Source: Hydra vulgaris (Eukaryota > Cnidaria > Hydrozoa > Anthoathecata > Hydridae). From it: a stretch of 64,000 nt of DNA. Both the position numbers and the translations under genes were made by a program. Positions 36,086 to 47,974 of this stretch are shown here, piece by piece. The notes beneath the pieces were generated by a model. The model worked only from the letters and a program-made list of their open reading frames with translations. It did no database searches and had not been told where the DNA came from. The stretch spans positions 23,362,501 to 23,426,500 of the forward strand of contig NC_088931.1 of the NCBI RefSeq assembly GCF_038396675.1, in the 5' to 3' direction. The stretch's first letter is position 1. Every line of letters begins with the position of its first letter.

Positions 36086-37710
36086 CAACTCAGTGTTTAA
36101 GTAGTACTTTAGTACACAAAAATGTTGGTCGATAACGAACGTTATTTTTAGATTAGTGTTTATGACTATTTGCGGCTGCTTTTGTGCTAAACCAACAATA
36201 TCTTCGGATATAATAGTATTTTATTATTCGGATATATTAGCATTGAGGGACCCTACTTAAAATATCTAACAAAAATGATAAAATCGTTTCATCAGCATAA
36301 ACAAATTGTTTACAATTACTTAAATAACATTTAAATCTTTTTAAAACAATTATTTCATAGTATTTCAATTTTTTAGCAAGAATTTTTTTATCAACTGTAT
36401 CAAACGCTTCAGCTAAACCAATAAAAACACCCAGTGTGAAGAACTGAAACTGAACAATAGTTTCATATATTAGAATTTTCACCTACTATTAATATCGCAA
36501 CAATTTTTGCTATCAGATCATCAGGAAAAACTCTTTTTTTTAATAGAGCATTTAAAAATCTTAAAAAGTATTCCATCAAAATTCCATCAAAACATCACAA
36601 GAACTTATAGAAATATTTCCATTAACATTTGTACCAACTGTTTTATTTAACTACAACATTTTGAAGCATTTTCAAATTCTTCTGAAGATAATCCAAAAAA
36701 GTTCAAATACGGAAGGGAAAATTCATTTCCTTCATTGAAACCTTAGTTAAAGGCATTTTTTTGGCTAGGTTTGGTCCTTCAGATACAAAATATATATTAA
36801 TCTCGGAAGCAACTTCTTTTTGATCAGAAAAAAGATTACCATTTACTTTAATAACTTTGAGCAAAGGTTGTGTTACTGTTCTGGTGTTTACAGTACGGTT
36901 GTCAAAGTTAGGTTATTTATGGAGGAGAGCGCATTGCAAAATTTATTTTTAACCAATGTTATAAGAATATTTCTTGTGACTATGTTTTTGCTAAAGTTTT
37001 TAACGCGCTTTCCTACATAAACAGCCGGATTTTGACATGCCTAGTTATCAGTAATTTATTTTACCAGCGATTGCCAAATGCTTTTAGAGTTTGATTGGTA
37101 TCATTCGAGTAAATACGTGTGGTAACTTTTTTTTTAACGAGTTTAGATAACCTTGCATACCTTTTGTTGATGGTTTGACTCAATTGCTTTTTATTATAAA
37201 TATCTAGTATAAAGTTTTGTTTAATTTTAGAAGATTTTTGCTTTTTGTAATCCGTTGTGTTTTAATTGTTTGTGTAATAATTTTTTTCTACTTTGGAGAA
37301 ACTGGTGTCGTAAATTTCATAAAAAGTTTTGAAAAAGCATTTGTAAATTAAATTAATATATTCAGGAAAGTTAATATTGCCCTAATTAAGTAAAAATAAT
37401 TGATCTTTGAACAATTCAAGGTTTTTTTTATGAAAAACTCCATTTTTTTCCATTGCATTTTAACTTTGCATCAATATCTATAGAGAAAAAAAAAAAGGAA
37501 ATAATCAGAGCTTTCGTTTTAATAATGCCTTTTTTGAGAGAATTAATAACCAATTTATGTCTTTTTTGACGTGATATTAAAAGCAATTATAGTTTAATTC
37601 ATCAAATATCTAGAATTTTTGTGGTTGGTCTTATAAATAACGTCATCGTACAAAAATGCAATTTTAAATCACCCATAGGGTGGGTGATAACAACAGATTA
37701 TCACAAAGTT

Positions 37711-38750
37711 TTTTGTTTTGTTCAAAAATTCAGTCTTTAAAACTGTGTGTATTTAAAAACTCTATGTATTTAAAACTGTTTAAACCTTAAAAATCAAATA
37801 TAAAAATAGTTTTTTTATTTACCTAATTTTACCTAAAATTAAAGAGATTGGTTAGCTAGCATATTTTGTTGTACACATTTTTTCGCATACTGGGTAACTT
37901 TAAATAACATTACAAAGTAATGTCAAAGTAACCTCACAACAACAAATTGTTTGAAACAGGAAACAATTTAATTTTTTTTTATTATTATAAATGTAAAACA
38001 TATGATAGTATTGTAAATTAATAAATCATGTGTAGGGGAAGTAAGGCATAACAGCATATGGAGGTACAACCGTTTTTTAATATTTCCCTTTGGAAACTGT
38101 TATCTAATATGGCAAAAAACATACCACGCGCAGGTAAAACAGTTTCCTTCATTTCGTTTAAGTCAAAAAGAGTGCCTGTTGCGTTTCTGAGAAGTTGTGC
38201 ATATTAATGTTTATTTTGATAAAAATATTACATCATATTTTACCAGACCTTTCTTTTGAGAATTAAGCAATATTTGATTTTAGTGTTAATGATGTGTTAT
38301 CAACGTCATTTCATCAAGTGAAAACCATTTTTGATATCAACATAACCTAATAAGCCAGCTATAAATCTATGTTTCTAAAACCTATACTCACACTTTCAAG
38401 GATGCAATTTACATGACATTAAGCACATGACGCAGACACAGCACATACTTTTGATATTTATCAAAGTTAGTTAATTACGAATGAAAATAATTGCAATCGT
38501 CACACTTGAAAGCGTTCATTTAAAAACTTGAATAGAAATAGTTTTGTTTTGAGATGTTGGAAATTAGATTTCGTATTTTTTTATTTAATTTTTATAAATG
38601 AGTTTTTTATTAAAATATAAAGCTAAGAATATAAATCGATATCTTGTTATATTTATGCATATCTAGTGATTATTATATTATTATATAGTTTATTATATTA
38701 GTATATAGGTATATAATTGTGTATTTCTTAATTTTAAAATATTTATATAT
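37711..38750. other. AT-rich DNA with one possible MITE end
   Basis: No gene recognised. Near 38033 the run TAGGGGAAGTAAGGCATAAC looks like the end of a TA-targeted element of the same general style as the 572-bp MITE, but no opposing end was found. Confidence 0.4.
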
Positions 38751-38751
38751 A

Positions 38752-39404
38752 CAGAGTCGGAACCCGTTTTTTTTTGTCTTTGAGATAGCTAACTTCCAGA
38801 CATGGAGCAAGCTCCAAACATTTATATGTTTATACTTATGTTAAATAAGGATGCTTTGCGAAAAATTGCGATGATTGGAAGCTGGGAACAAAAAAGCCCC
38901 AAATTTTGTGTCCCCCCTGCCCCAAACGTGAGAGCAACAAGTTGATAAAATATTTTTTGTACTGTTCTCAACTAGACTTATATTCATCGATAAATTTTAA
39001 GTTTCATAGTATTATCTTTCAGCGTTAAAAAATAATGATCATACAAAATTTATAACCCCTCAAAATGAGGGGGTTTTTAATTTTAAACTTTATAAGGTCA
39101 AATTTTAAACTTTATAAGGTCATATTTTTTGAAAACTAAAATATTTTACTATGAAATTTAAAATTTATCAATGAATATTAGTCTAGTTAAAAACAGTAAA
39201 AAAATATTTCATCAACTTATTGCTCTCGCGTTTGGGGCAGGGGGACACAAAATTTGGGGCTTTTTTGTTCCCAGCCTCCAATCATCGCAATTTTTTGCAA
39301 AGCATCCTTATTTGACATAAGTATAAACATATAAATGTTTGGAGTTTGCTCCATGTCTGGAAGTTAGCTGTCTCAAAGACCAAAGAAAGCTGGTTCCGGC
39401 TCTG
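38752..39404. mobile_element. 653-bp foldback element with about 300-bp inverted arms
   Basis: Starts CAGAGTCGGAACC and ends GGTTCCGGCTCTG. The two arms are near-perfect inverted copies for about 300 bp; for example AACTTCCAGACATGGAGCAA, GGATGCTTTGCGAAAAATTG and AAGCCCCAAATTTTGTGTCC on the left all recur as reverse complements on the right with few changes. A short spacer near 39040-39130 holds a duplicated CTTTATAAGGTCA. Flanks are TA-rich so the target duplication cannot be decided. Not coding. Confidence 0.9.
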
Positions 39405-39413
39405 ATATACCTA

Positions 39414-39426
39414 CATATATATATAT

Positions 39427-39512
<86 letters not shown>
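39414..39512. repeat. (TA)n microsatellite
   Basis: About 100 bp of TA directly abutting the right end of the foldback element. Confidence 0.95.
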
Positions 39513-39517
<5 letters not shown>

Positions 39518-39654
39518 CATAAACGGTTGAGTATATGACCTCGAAATCATTAGTTCTTGGTTTTTATTGCTAATTATATTTTTAAATAGAATTTTTAGAA
39601 AAAATTATAAAATAATGGAAATATTAAATCAAGTCTTTTTGTATATAATTTTAC

Positions 39655-39830
39655 AGTTTATAGTAACTTGGGCAGGGGGGGCAAACGTTTTAGGACTTTT
39701 TTTGTTCCCAGGCCTCCGCCATACCAAACATTTCCAAGGCTTTCTCATTTGGCATAAGTATGAACATGCTTAAGCTTGGAGTTTGCACAATGTGCGAAAG
39801 TGTCCTATCTAAAACATCAAGACATCCTGC
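39655..39830. mobile_element. Diverged single arm of the foldback family
   Basis: The run GGGCAGGGGGGGCAAACG, TTTTTTTGTTCCCAGGCCTCC, TTTGGCATAAGTATGAACAT and TTGGAGTTTGCACAATGTG follows the right arm of the 653-bp element in the same order and orientation with many changes. Older, single-arm relic. Confidence 0.75.
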
Positions 39831-40300
39831 GGGCGCTTATGAACAGCAATGAACATCAATATGCTTAACAAATAACAGGATAAAGTAGTTTTAGAAAACT
39901 ATGAAAACAAATTATCATAATTGCTGCTTATAGTTATAATAAAAATACTTAACTAAATACCAAGAAAAAAGTGCTTTTCAAAGGAGGCTTTCTAAATTTT
40001 TTTTCAATTAAAATTTTATGATATCATATTCCCTTTCAATTAGAATGATATGTGTATGTGTATAATACTTGTTTTTTGCTACTGTAGAAAGTGTAAACAG
40101 TTTAACAATTATTATTTGCTTCTTTATGTATTAAAACTATAAATATATTTATGCCTTTACATTAAAATATTTGTAAATTACGATTTTATAAAACTTTTTA
40201 CACAACTTTATAAAATGTATAGAAAGATTTGTAAATATAATAAGTTTGAACTTATTTATACATAAAGCAAAGAACATTATAAATATTAAGCTGATATACA
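39831..40300. other. AT-rich DNA
   Basis: Nothing recognised except that its right part probably belongs to the decayed C-terminus of the next LINE. Confidence 0.45.
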
Positions 40301-41310
40301 TTCAAAATATTCAATTTAAGTAAAAGAGGCTTGGGATGACTAAAGCAGTCTTTAAAGTTTATAAAACGTGCAGTATGCTTCTGTTGAGGATAAAGAGGTT
40401 CTGTTATATTTTTATTTACACTACTCAATACAGTGTAAGCATAACTAATATAGCAATGAATAAATGAGTTATATAATTGAATTCGAGTATTTTTACATAA
40501 AAAAATTTCTTGACTTTTGTAGCATTCCTATACTTCTACAATTTTATTGTTTACATTGTTAATGATTTATTGTTACATTGATTATTCCACGTGAGGTTTT
40601 CATCAATGTAAACACCCAAGAAACTGATAACTTCAGCTCTCTTTATTTCAGTATTACCAATAAACATAGGAGGAATATTCGAAAATAGATTTTTTTTGGA
40701 AACTGGGTAAAAGATTCTATTTAGTTTTCTAAATATTAATTGGCAGTGGTTAGAGCCCTTGTTTTAGAAACAAAAAATCCAGGGTTCTAAGCAAGTTCTG
40801 GACTTATTTAGCGCAATCGGTAAAAAAGGAGACTCGAAATTCTTAGTTATACGCTCAAAAACGGTGCTGTGACAACTCCATTAGGTCTTCTAAGGGCATC
40901 TTAAATAAAAACTAAAAAAAATTGATAATTTGTTTAACTTAAACCAGTTAAACCAGAAATTTTAATGAGTTCACTATTCATTTTGTTAAGTAATGTTGAT
41001 AAGTTATTGTTAGTTAAAAAAAAGTGTAATTTTTGTTAAATTTAATTCTTTATAAAGACCATTATTGTTAATTAAAAAAAGCAAAAGTCCCAGGATGGTT
41101 TCTTGTGGAACTCCGCAAGTTATATCTATTAATTTGATGAATCAATGAAGTTTGAATATATTTTTAAAAATTGTTTCCGATTTTTTAAATAACTTTTAAT
41201 AATAATACATTCCCTGTGATTTCATAAAGTTTAAATCTTTTGTTAAATATTTAATATTCCTAAAACACCGGAACAAATATTACGTAGCTGTCATCTGTGG
41301 TAAAATAATA
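40300..41310 (-). mobile_element. CR1-like LINE remnant, split by a SINE
   Basis: On the - strand, 41240-41030 gives a broken KSYL-like segment and DITCGVPQETILG then LLFLIN (fingers to palm). 40735-40310 gives the thumb and C-terminal part, including the equivalents of the YLGVYIDENLSW and LTQLYYSFIH motifs with many changes. A family-2 SINE separates the two halves and a Tc1 element bounds the upstream side. Confidence 0.72.
40738..40925 (+). mobile_element. tRNA-derived SINE family 2, copy 5
   Basis: GGCAGTGGTTAGAGCCCTTG forms the head with an A box; AATCCAGGGTTCTAAG holds the B-box region; the body GCGCAATCGGTAAAAAAGGA and CGGTGCTGTGACAACTCC follow, then a short A-rich tail. The most complete copy of the family. 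Inserted in a LINE. Confidence 0.78.
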
Positions 41311-42028
41311 AATACAGTGCTGGACAATGAATTAGAAATTTGTACAATTTCAATCTATTTCAGCAAGTTTATACCAAATAGCCCTCTAAAACATATTAAA
41401 TATGTTAAAAATGACAAAACCAAGTGTATGGGTTTTGAAATTCAAATAAATATCTATGCAACACCCCGTTTTGTTTGTTTACGTGACGTTTCGTTTGCTT
41501 AGTGACGGTTTAAATATTATATATAATTTCATGAACTTTGTAAATATAAGTATTGTACAAAATGTGTTTGATGAGTGAACGGTATGATGTTATTGGTATG
41601 CAATCTTTGTTTGTGTAAATGTATGATACAGTTTTATTGTTTCTTTAGGACCTGTTTATATGAAAAGAGGGCTGGCTCGTTTGCCGAGCCAGACCGTTTG
41701 CTGAGATATCGACGTCATCAATATTTTAACTTAAATTTATTTTATGTTTATATGAATCAACGAGCTAGCCCGGATAGCGATATCTCACTGTTTTTTGCCG
41801 AGATCTCCGCAAACGGGCTAGTTAATTTCTTATATAAATTTGTACGGATGCGTACAAATTCTTACATTTTTTTAATTTGAAAGCATCCGCGTGAAATAAT
41901 AAATTTGATAATAAAACTGGCTACTTCCGTGCACTTAAAATTTTAGTTGTTTTGCTTTTATAATTTACAATTAATTTTCGATTTTATTATTTGCAGTTTT
42001 ATTTATTCTGCTGCAACTCTCACTCAAA

Positions 42029-42836
42029 ATGGCTGATTTTATTGATACAACAAAAAGAAAAAACTTCAAATGGGATCATAATATGGTAGAGAAACTTATA
42101 AATTGTGCTATTAACTATAAAGCAAGTATACTTTATAAAAACCTTGACTTTGATGCCGGTAAAGTTGGTTTATATTGAGAAGTTCGCTTATCTATGGCAG
42201 AAATCTATAATAAAAATAAAGAGTTGTATTTCGGGTTTGTTGCCATCCATACTTTAAATGAAAAGGACTCAAAAGAAATAATAAAACGAGGAATTAAACG
42301 AGTTCAAGAAAAATTGAAGGAGTTTGACAAAAGTTTTCGAAAGCAGTTGTAAGTGGAAGTCGAAGTGAAAGTGGTAAAATTATATTTGAGTTTTACAACC
42401 AGCTTATCTTCTTGTGGGGTTATTCAACCAATATTGAACCACTTATATTTGGTGTTAAAGGGGATAATTTTATTGAAAACGAAGAAATTCGCTTTTGAAT
42501 TGATCAAGACTTATCAGAAGAAGTAGAGTTAGTCAACAACAGTGATACTGCAGATAGTATTAATAACCCTAAAAAAAGAGAAAGCTGTATACCACAACTC
42601 ATTGACAACAAAAGGAAAGCATTTGGAACGAAATTTAGGCGCCGCCCAATGCGACCAACTGCTTAAAGAAGCTAGAGACTATACTTAATTTAGAAAAGAA
42701 ATGGCAAAAGCAATGGAGAATCAACAAAGTGCTTCACAGAAAGTATTAACACTGTATTAAATCAATGACTGACCTGGGAAATGACATAAGTCGTTCTATT
42801 GAGCTTTTGGCACAAGCTATGATAGTACAAACTTAA
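42029..42836 (+). pseudogene. Harbinger Myb/SANT-like accessory protein, broken
   Basis: Starts MADFIDTTKRKNFKWDHNMV, a Trp-containing Myb/MADF-type N-terminus, followed by VEKLINCAINYKA and a lysine-rich helical segment (IKRGIKRVQEKLKEF). In the family this protein brings the transposase to the ends of the element and into the nucleus. A TGA near 42176 and later frameshifts break it; the downstream part (AAQCDQLLKEARDY, MAKAMENQQSASQK) shows a coiled-coil-like C-terminus. Confidence 0.7.
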
Positions 42837-42998
42837 CAACAATCATCAAACCAAAATCAGTTCTATCAACATTCACATAACGTATGCAACTTAGTCCCTT
42901 AGTGTTACCAACAAATACTTGTCTTGATAAAAAATACTTTCGAAAATATTGAGAAAAAATAAAAACAAGTAATTTTATAAATATAATGTTCAAGATGT

Positions 42999-43230
<232 letters not shown>

Positions 43231-43233
43231 TGT

Positions 43234-44252
43234 TTAATTTATCATGTCTGTAAGAGTTCTTCGTATAACTAATCCTTCAGTTTCATTTATAGAATATATT
43301 GGGTGTGGTACATTTTTGTATTCTTTTTCGTTTTTTTTAATGAGATCTGTTTGCGATTTAGCTAGGTTGTCGTCAACATAAGAATTTGTTTTTTCACATA
43401 TGTTATGCAATACAAAACAAGCATAAATAATAGTAGGAACAGCCTCTAGTTAAAGGTCAACCTTTCTTGTTAAAATACCCCATCTAGCTTTAAGGCGACT
43501 AAAAGCGCACTCAATAGGATTTCGTGCTACTCTAAGTATGTTGTTAAAAATTATCTCTTCATTATTTGAACAATGTTCATATTCTTTCATACAAAATGGT
43601 AGTAATGGATAGGCTGGACCACCAATAAGATAATTAGGTATCTTCTCTGCTTTATTTGTTGGTTTTGAGGAAGAATAGCATTTCTTAACTTCATATTTAT
43701 TGATGAATTTGCAAACACTTTAGCATCATGCACACTTCCTGGCCACATGCACTCAACATCCATAAAATAGCCTTTGTAATCACATATAGCTTGAACACTA
43801 AGAGAAAAATATTGCTTATAGCAAAAAAAAATCTTGTGAATTAGTTAATGGACGACGAATAGGGATATGGGTGCCATCGATGCATCCAAAGGCTTGTGTC
43901 ATTCCAAATTTACTTTCAAACTCTGAAACCTTATTTCGCATATAAAGTAATAGCTATTTTTTTATCTGCTGATAGAGCTCTAGAGTTAGGCGAAAAAGGG
44001 TAATGGAGATAAATAAGGGCTTAACTCTAAAACCAAATTCATGAAAAGAAACCGTGAAAGCCTAAAACTTATTTTCCATACAACAATGGGAGCTACACCA
44101 GTTATTATATTATCCCACCATAAATCAGTTCTTCCAGTTTTAAACCAGCAGCTACAACTTTTTCTTTTAAGGCGCCTCTCTCTTGCTTGTCTCATCTTTT
44201 GAAGTGATTGTGATCGTTTTTGTAAAAGAATAATACTTAAAAAAATTATCAA
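43234..44252 (-). pseudogene. HARBI1-like Harbinger transposase, frameshifted
   Basis: Read on the - strand: an N-terminal basic part (RQARERRLKRKSCSCWFKTG) with FRLSRFLFMNLV, then after a frameshift FGCIDGTHIPIRRP (first catalytic Asp), [34 protein letters not shown] (second Asp), a modified [33 protein letters not shown] (final Glu) and VLHNICE. These are the standard blocks of the HARBI1/Harbinger nuclease. It stops at 43234, just past the microsatellite. At least one frameshift near 43985 and one stop near 43455 inactivate it. Confidence 0.85.
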
Positions 44253-44600
44253 ATTTAAATTTGTGAAACTTTTATAATACTATTAGGCTTTTAAGAAGCA
44301 TTTCTTGGGTTATAACACCAGTTAAACATAGTGTTAAAATGCAATACTTTTTTTTGTTGATAGCCTCCATCTTTAAAGTTATTATTTACCGATAAAGAGG
44401 CTAGCTCTGCTAGAGAAAGCCAGGTTGACCTCGATATCATTTTTTATTTTTTTGGCAAAAATTCATATAAACGCAATTTTAAAACTGGCTCGTTTTACGA
44501 GCTAGCTCGGCAAACGGGCTGGCCCTTGTCCATATAAACAAGCCCTTAAATTATTGTAATTAGATTAGTTTTATTGTAATAATTGTAAGTTAATTGATAC

Positions 44601-45736
44601 AATGGGAAAAGTTTTCAATCTCAGCCCTGGTAAAAAACGTGAAATTAAAGCTCATTTCTAGTGTTCTTCAATCAAAAGTAAGGATATTGCAACAAAACTA
44701 GGAATTTCACCAGCTTCTGTCAGTAGAATTAATCAAAGACTTGAATTTGATGATGATATTCTGACAACCCATATCTTTATGTAAAATGAATCGCAAATCA
44801 TCCTCTGCCAAGCTGACAAGGCAATGGCAACTCTATGATGTCAACGTCAGTAGTAGAACAACAAGGAGGAGGCTTGTGGATACTTGGCCTACAGACTAAC
44901 TATGAAGTCTTTTCTGAACAATGCCATGAAGAAGAAATGCATTGAATGGGCTTTGAAGTATCGTGATTGGACGGCTGAAGATTGGTCTAGGGTAAGTATT
45001 AAGTTTTTACATTTCCTGGTGTATTTTATTACTCTTACTGTACTTTTTACTAATTTATCTACATGTACATGTATTAAGTATGAATATTTATTGGTTAGGG
45101 TTAAATAAAAACTGAGTAGCAAAATGATTAAATAAATTTTTTGTTTTGTTTGTTATGGTCTGCTTTTCGGACGAGTCGTTGATCGAATCCATGCTGAAAA
45201 GAGTGCCCTTTGCTCGTAGACGTTGCACTGAACGTGATTTACCAACCTGTACAGTTTCAAAAGTGAAACATGCTGTCAAAGTTATGGTGTGGAGTTGCAT
45301 ATCCGTGTTCGGTACAGGACGGCTTCATATTGTCAAAGGTACTATGAGACAAGATCAATGCAGAAACATCATCCAAGATCGACTTTTTCCACAAATGAGG
45401 GAATGTTTTGGACAAGGGAGAGGAATATTTATGCAGGATGGCGCTCCATGCCATACTGCAAAATCAGTAATGGCGTTTCTTCATGCTCTTGGCATAGTTG
45501 TTTTGGACTGGCCGGGGAACAGTCCCAACCTTAACCCAATAGAGGGATTGTGGAACGAACTAAATCGTGAAACTTTAAAGATGCTCTCCACTAACAAACG
45601 TGATCTGATAGAGCGTTTGATACGATTATGGCACTATGACAAACGTCTCAAACGACTTGCTGCCGAATTTATTCGGGGTATGCCTAAGCGCGTTGCTCAG
45701 GTCATTAAGAACAAAGGGGGATCAACTCAATATTAA
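44601..45736 (+). pseudogene. Tc1-like transposase (DD34E)
   Basis: N-terminal helix-turn-helix region (LSPGKKREIKAH, then KSKDIATKLGISPASVSRIN) is followed by damaged sequence with stops. A conserved stretch resumes with MKKKCIEWALKYRDWTAEDW, is cut by a 166-bp insert (44992-45157), then continues VCFSDES (first Asp), VKVMVWSCIS, FMQDGAPCHTAKSV (second Asp), DWPGNSPNLNPIEGLW (Glu) and ends PKRVAQVIKNKGGSTQY. Spacing between the last two catalytic residues is 34. The catalytic C-terminal part from 45158 is an intact open frame. Confidence 0.88.
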
Positions 45737-46129
45737 AGACTGTTTGATAATAAACACTTATCGTTTACTAACTATTATATATATACATGTAGTAATATAC
45801 CCTACATACTTTTGTGCAAGTATTGCTGTTATTTTGCAATAAATTTACTATTCAAAACGTAATTTTGTTCAAAAATTAAAAAATTTCATATTCATTGTCC
45901 AGCAATGTAGTTTTAAAGTATACTAAATTTATTGTTAACCAATTGATTGATTTTCTACTATTTATTAAAGTTCATTGATTGATTTAAGTAGACCAAATTA
46001 AAAACAAGTTTAGATATAGTCGGGTGTGAAACAGATTTAACATGAGCCGTATCATACGGGTCATGACAGCTAGTATTAATTAATAATGTATAAAATAAAA
46101 ATACAAGTTTCTCGAAGAGAGGTTTCGCT

Positions 46130-46597
46130 TTATACATTATTTAAATATTTCTAGAAATTTTTTTTTCTAGACAACATATATAAACTCCACGATAAATTAT
46201 TATCTAAAATGACACCTAAAAAGTTTACAGATATTTGTCTAGAAATAATTCATTTAATTTCAGATTAGGGAATTTTAGAGGAAAATTCTGGTTAATGAAA
46301 GTTAGTAATTTTTTTTTTTTTTTTTTTTTTTTTGTGTTTACTTTAATGTTACATATAAACCATTCTTTTATTTTGTCTAACTTTTTATTAGCTATCTTAA
46401 GTTTTTATATCCTTAGGGGTCGTCCATAAATTACGTCACGCTATAAGAGGGGGGGGGGCATTATTGGTGCTGTGACGAATCATACAAAATCCGCAAACAA
46501 AATAAAATTTAATAAGTTTGAAGTAAAAGATAAATCATTTATTTAGAGAGAAAATAAAAACGGTTCTAAGATAAAGCCTTGAAGAACACCAAATTTA
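46130..46597 (-). mobile_element. CR1-like LINE fragment, split by a DD36E element
   Basis: On the - strand the frame before the insertion (47965-47885) gives FKGYLSNKNQYIQFETFKS and, after it (46595-46560), FGVLQGFILEPFLF, the two sides of the conserved YLSNRKQ...GVPQGS region; 46300-46150 gives thumb-like sequence. A block at 46418-46500 beginning GGGGTCGTCCATAAATTACG looks like a foreign transposon end inserted into this LINE. Confidence 0.72.
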
Positions 46598-47882
46598 ACG
46601 GGTGATGCGGAAGTTATCGGACAAAATAAAAACGTCAATAACTTATTTATAAATAAAAAAAACAAACTACTATTATATTTTTTTTAAATAAAGCATTTAT
46701 CTTTTAATAAAAATATATTATTTTTTATATGAAAAAACACCACCATCTGCAATTGATCTCAATTTTGCTCTGACGCCTTTCATATGCGACTGTAAAAAGT
46801 TTAAATCAATTTCTTGTAGTTTTAGTTTAATGCGATCAATCAAAACTTGCTCTGTTGAAGCTTGCCAATCTCCATCGTAAACCTTCTGTGCCAAATGTCC
46901 CCAAAAATTTTCAATTGGTCGTGCTTGAGGCATATTTGGGGGATTGGATTCTTTATCAACGTAATAGACATATTGGTCCATCCAATTTAGAGAATCTTTA
47001 GAATAATGAGAACTTACTAAATCTGGCAAAAATAAATAGTTAAAGTCTCCATGATACTTGTGAATAAATGGAAGAAGTCGTTTTTCTAAACATTCATTAA
47101 TATAGATTGATAAATTGATCGCTACAGCCTTGGAAGTGCGAAACAATGGCTCAGACATACCACGGCCAGATATGGTTATCCACATTAATAATTTTTTTGG
47201 AAATTTCTCTTTTCCTATAAAACGAAAACTTTCTGGGCATGTCTTATCCAGAATTTCCAGGCACGTTGTCCCCTGCAAAACAAAAGTATTTTTCGTCATC
47301 GATGACTAGAAGCGATTTTGTGTTATAGAGTTGGTTAACTAGTTTCCTGCTTCTTTTCTTTGCCTTTATTTGTTGTTCTATAGTGTATTTTGGAGTCTTT
47401 TCAGGTTTTCTATTATTAATATTCATTTTTTTTAACTGACGACCAATTGTCGATTGATTTACACCGAATTTAATACCTATTTTTCTCTGACTGACCCCTT
47501 TTCGATTGTTGACAAGTCTCGTTAATTCGGCTTTCTTTTCTCTAGTCCAGGATGTCGGACGACCAGGGTGCTTTCTATCAGAAAACGGTTGAACAGTTTC
47601 AAGTCTTTTTAGGTTATCATATATTGTACTTCGAGCAAATCCTTTCTTTTCAAAATGATTCACGATTTTTTTTATATTTGGTTTATTTACAAAAAACATT
47701 TTTAGTCGCTTTCGAAAAGATTCTCGTTCAGCTGCATTTAACCTCATTTTAAATAATTGTGTTTCAAATAATAAAGTTTATATTTTATAGAACGTTTATG
47801 CCTACGCATAAAACCACAAAAACTAATTATTATGCTCAAATAATGAAATTAGGATTTGTCCGATAACTTGGGCATCACCCGT
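46598..47882. mobile_element. Tc1/mariner-superfamily element, DD36E type
   Basis: Left end ACGGGTGATGCGGAAGTTAT, right end (reverse complement) ACGGGTGATGCCCAAGTTAT, similarity continuing to CGGACAAA (28 bp). TA flanks at 46596-46597 and 47883-47884. The element is 1285 bp with one transposase gene on the - strand. The two sides rejoin a LINE frame. Confidence 0.94.
46718..47747 (-). pseudogene. DD36E transposase with one frameshift
   Basis: Starts at 47747 (MRLNAAERESFRKRLKMFF). The N-terminal half has two helix-turn-helix regions: IKKIVNHFEKKGFARSTIYD and GVSQRKIGIKFGVNQSTIGR, joined by a GRPTSW hook. The catalytic domain has SLLVIDDEKYF (first Asp), FLPDLVSSHYSKD (second Asp) and ARPIENFWGHLAQKVY (Glu), with 36 residues between the last two. 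The C-terminus is RAKLRSIADGGVFSYKK. A single frameshift lies near 47245-47260, just after the CFAGDNVPGN run; everything else is open, so this is a young inactive or nearly active copy. Confidence 0.9.
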
Positions 47883-47974
47883 TATTACCATTTTTATGCT
47901 TTTAAATGTTTCAAATTGTATGTACTGATTTTTGTTTGATAAATATCCTTTAAAACAAAGTAGTTTATTGGGTG

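Larger units (their letters stand above)
35390..37710 (-). mobile_element. CR1-like LINE remnant, heavily decayed
   Basis: Read on the - strand from about 37710: a scrap of the endonuclease end (CYHPPYG), the linker (NLFSDQKEVASEINIYFVSEGPNLAKK near 36810-36740), FPDDLIAKI, then 36482-36237 with FTLGVFIGLAEAFDTVDKKILAKKLKYY and CKQFVYADET, and finally C-terminal sequence at 35640-35400 that matches the LINE end at 59.3-59.6 kb and at 40.3 kb. Palm and thumb are missing; a tRNA-like scrap and a 30-bp minisatellite fill the gap. Confidence 0.72.

Noticed and set aside
35729..36104. Repetitive proteins with FEVVQTG or HLKHN repeats
   Set aside because: Produced by a 30-bp minisatellite that keeps several frames open; no start context or flanking coding sequence.
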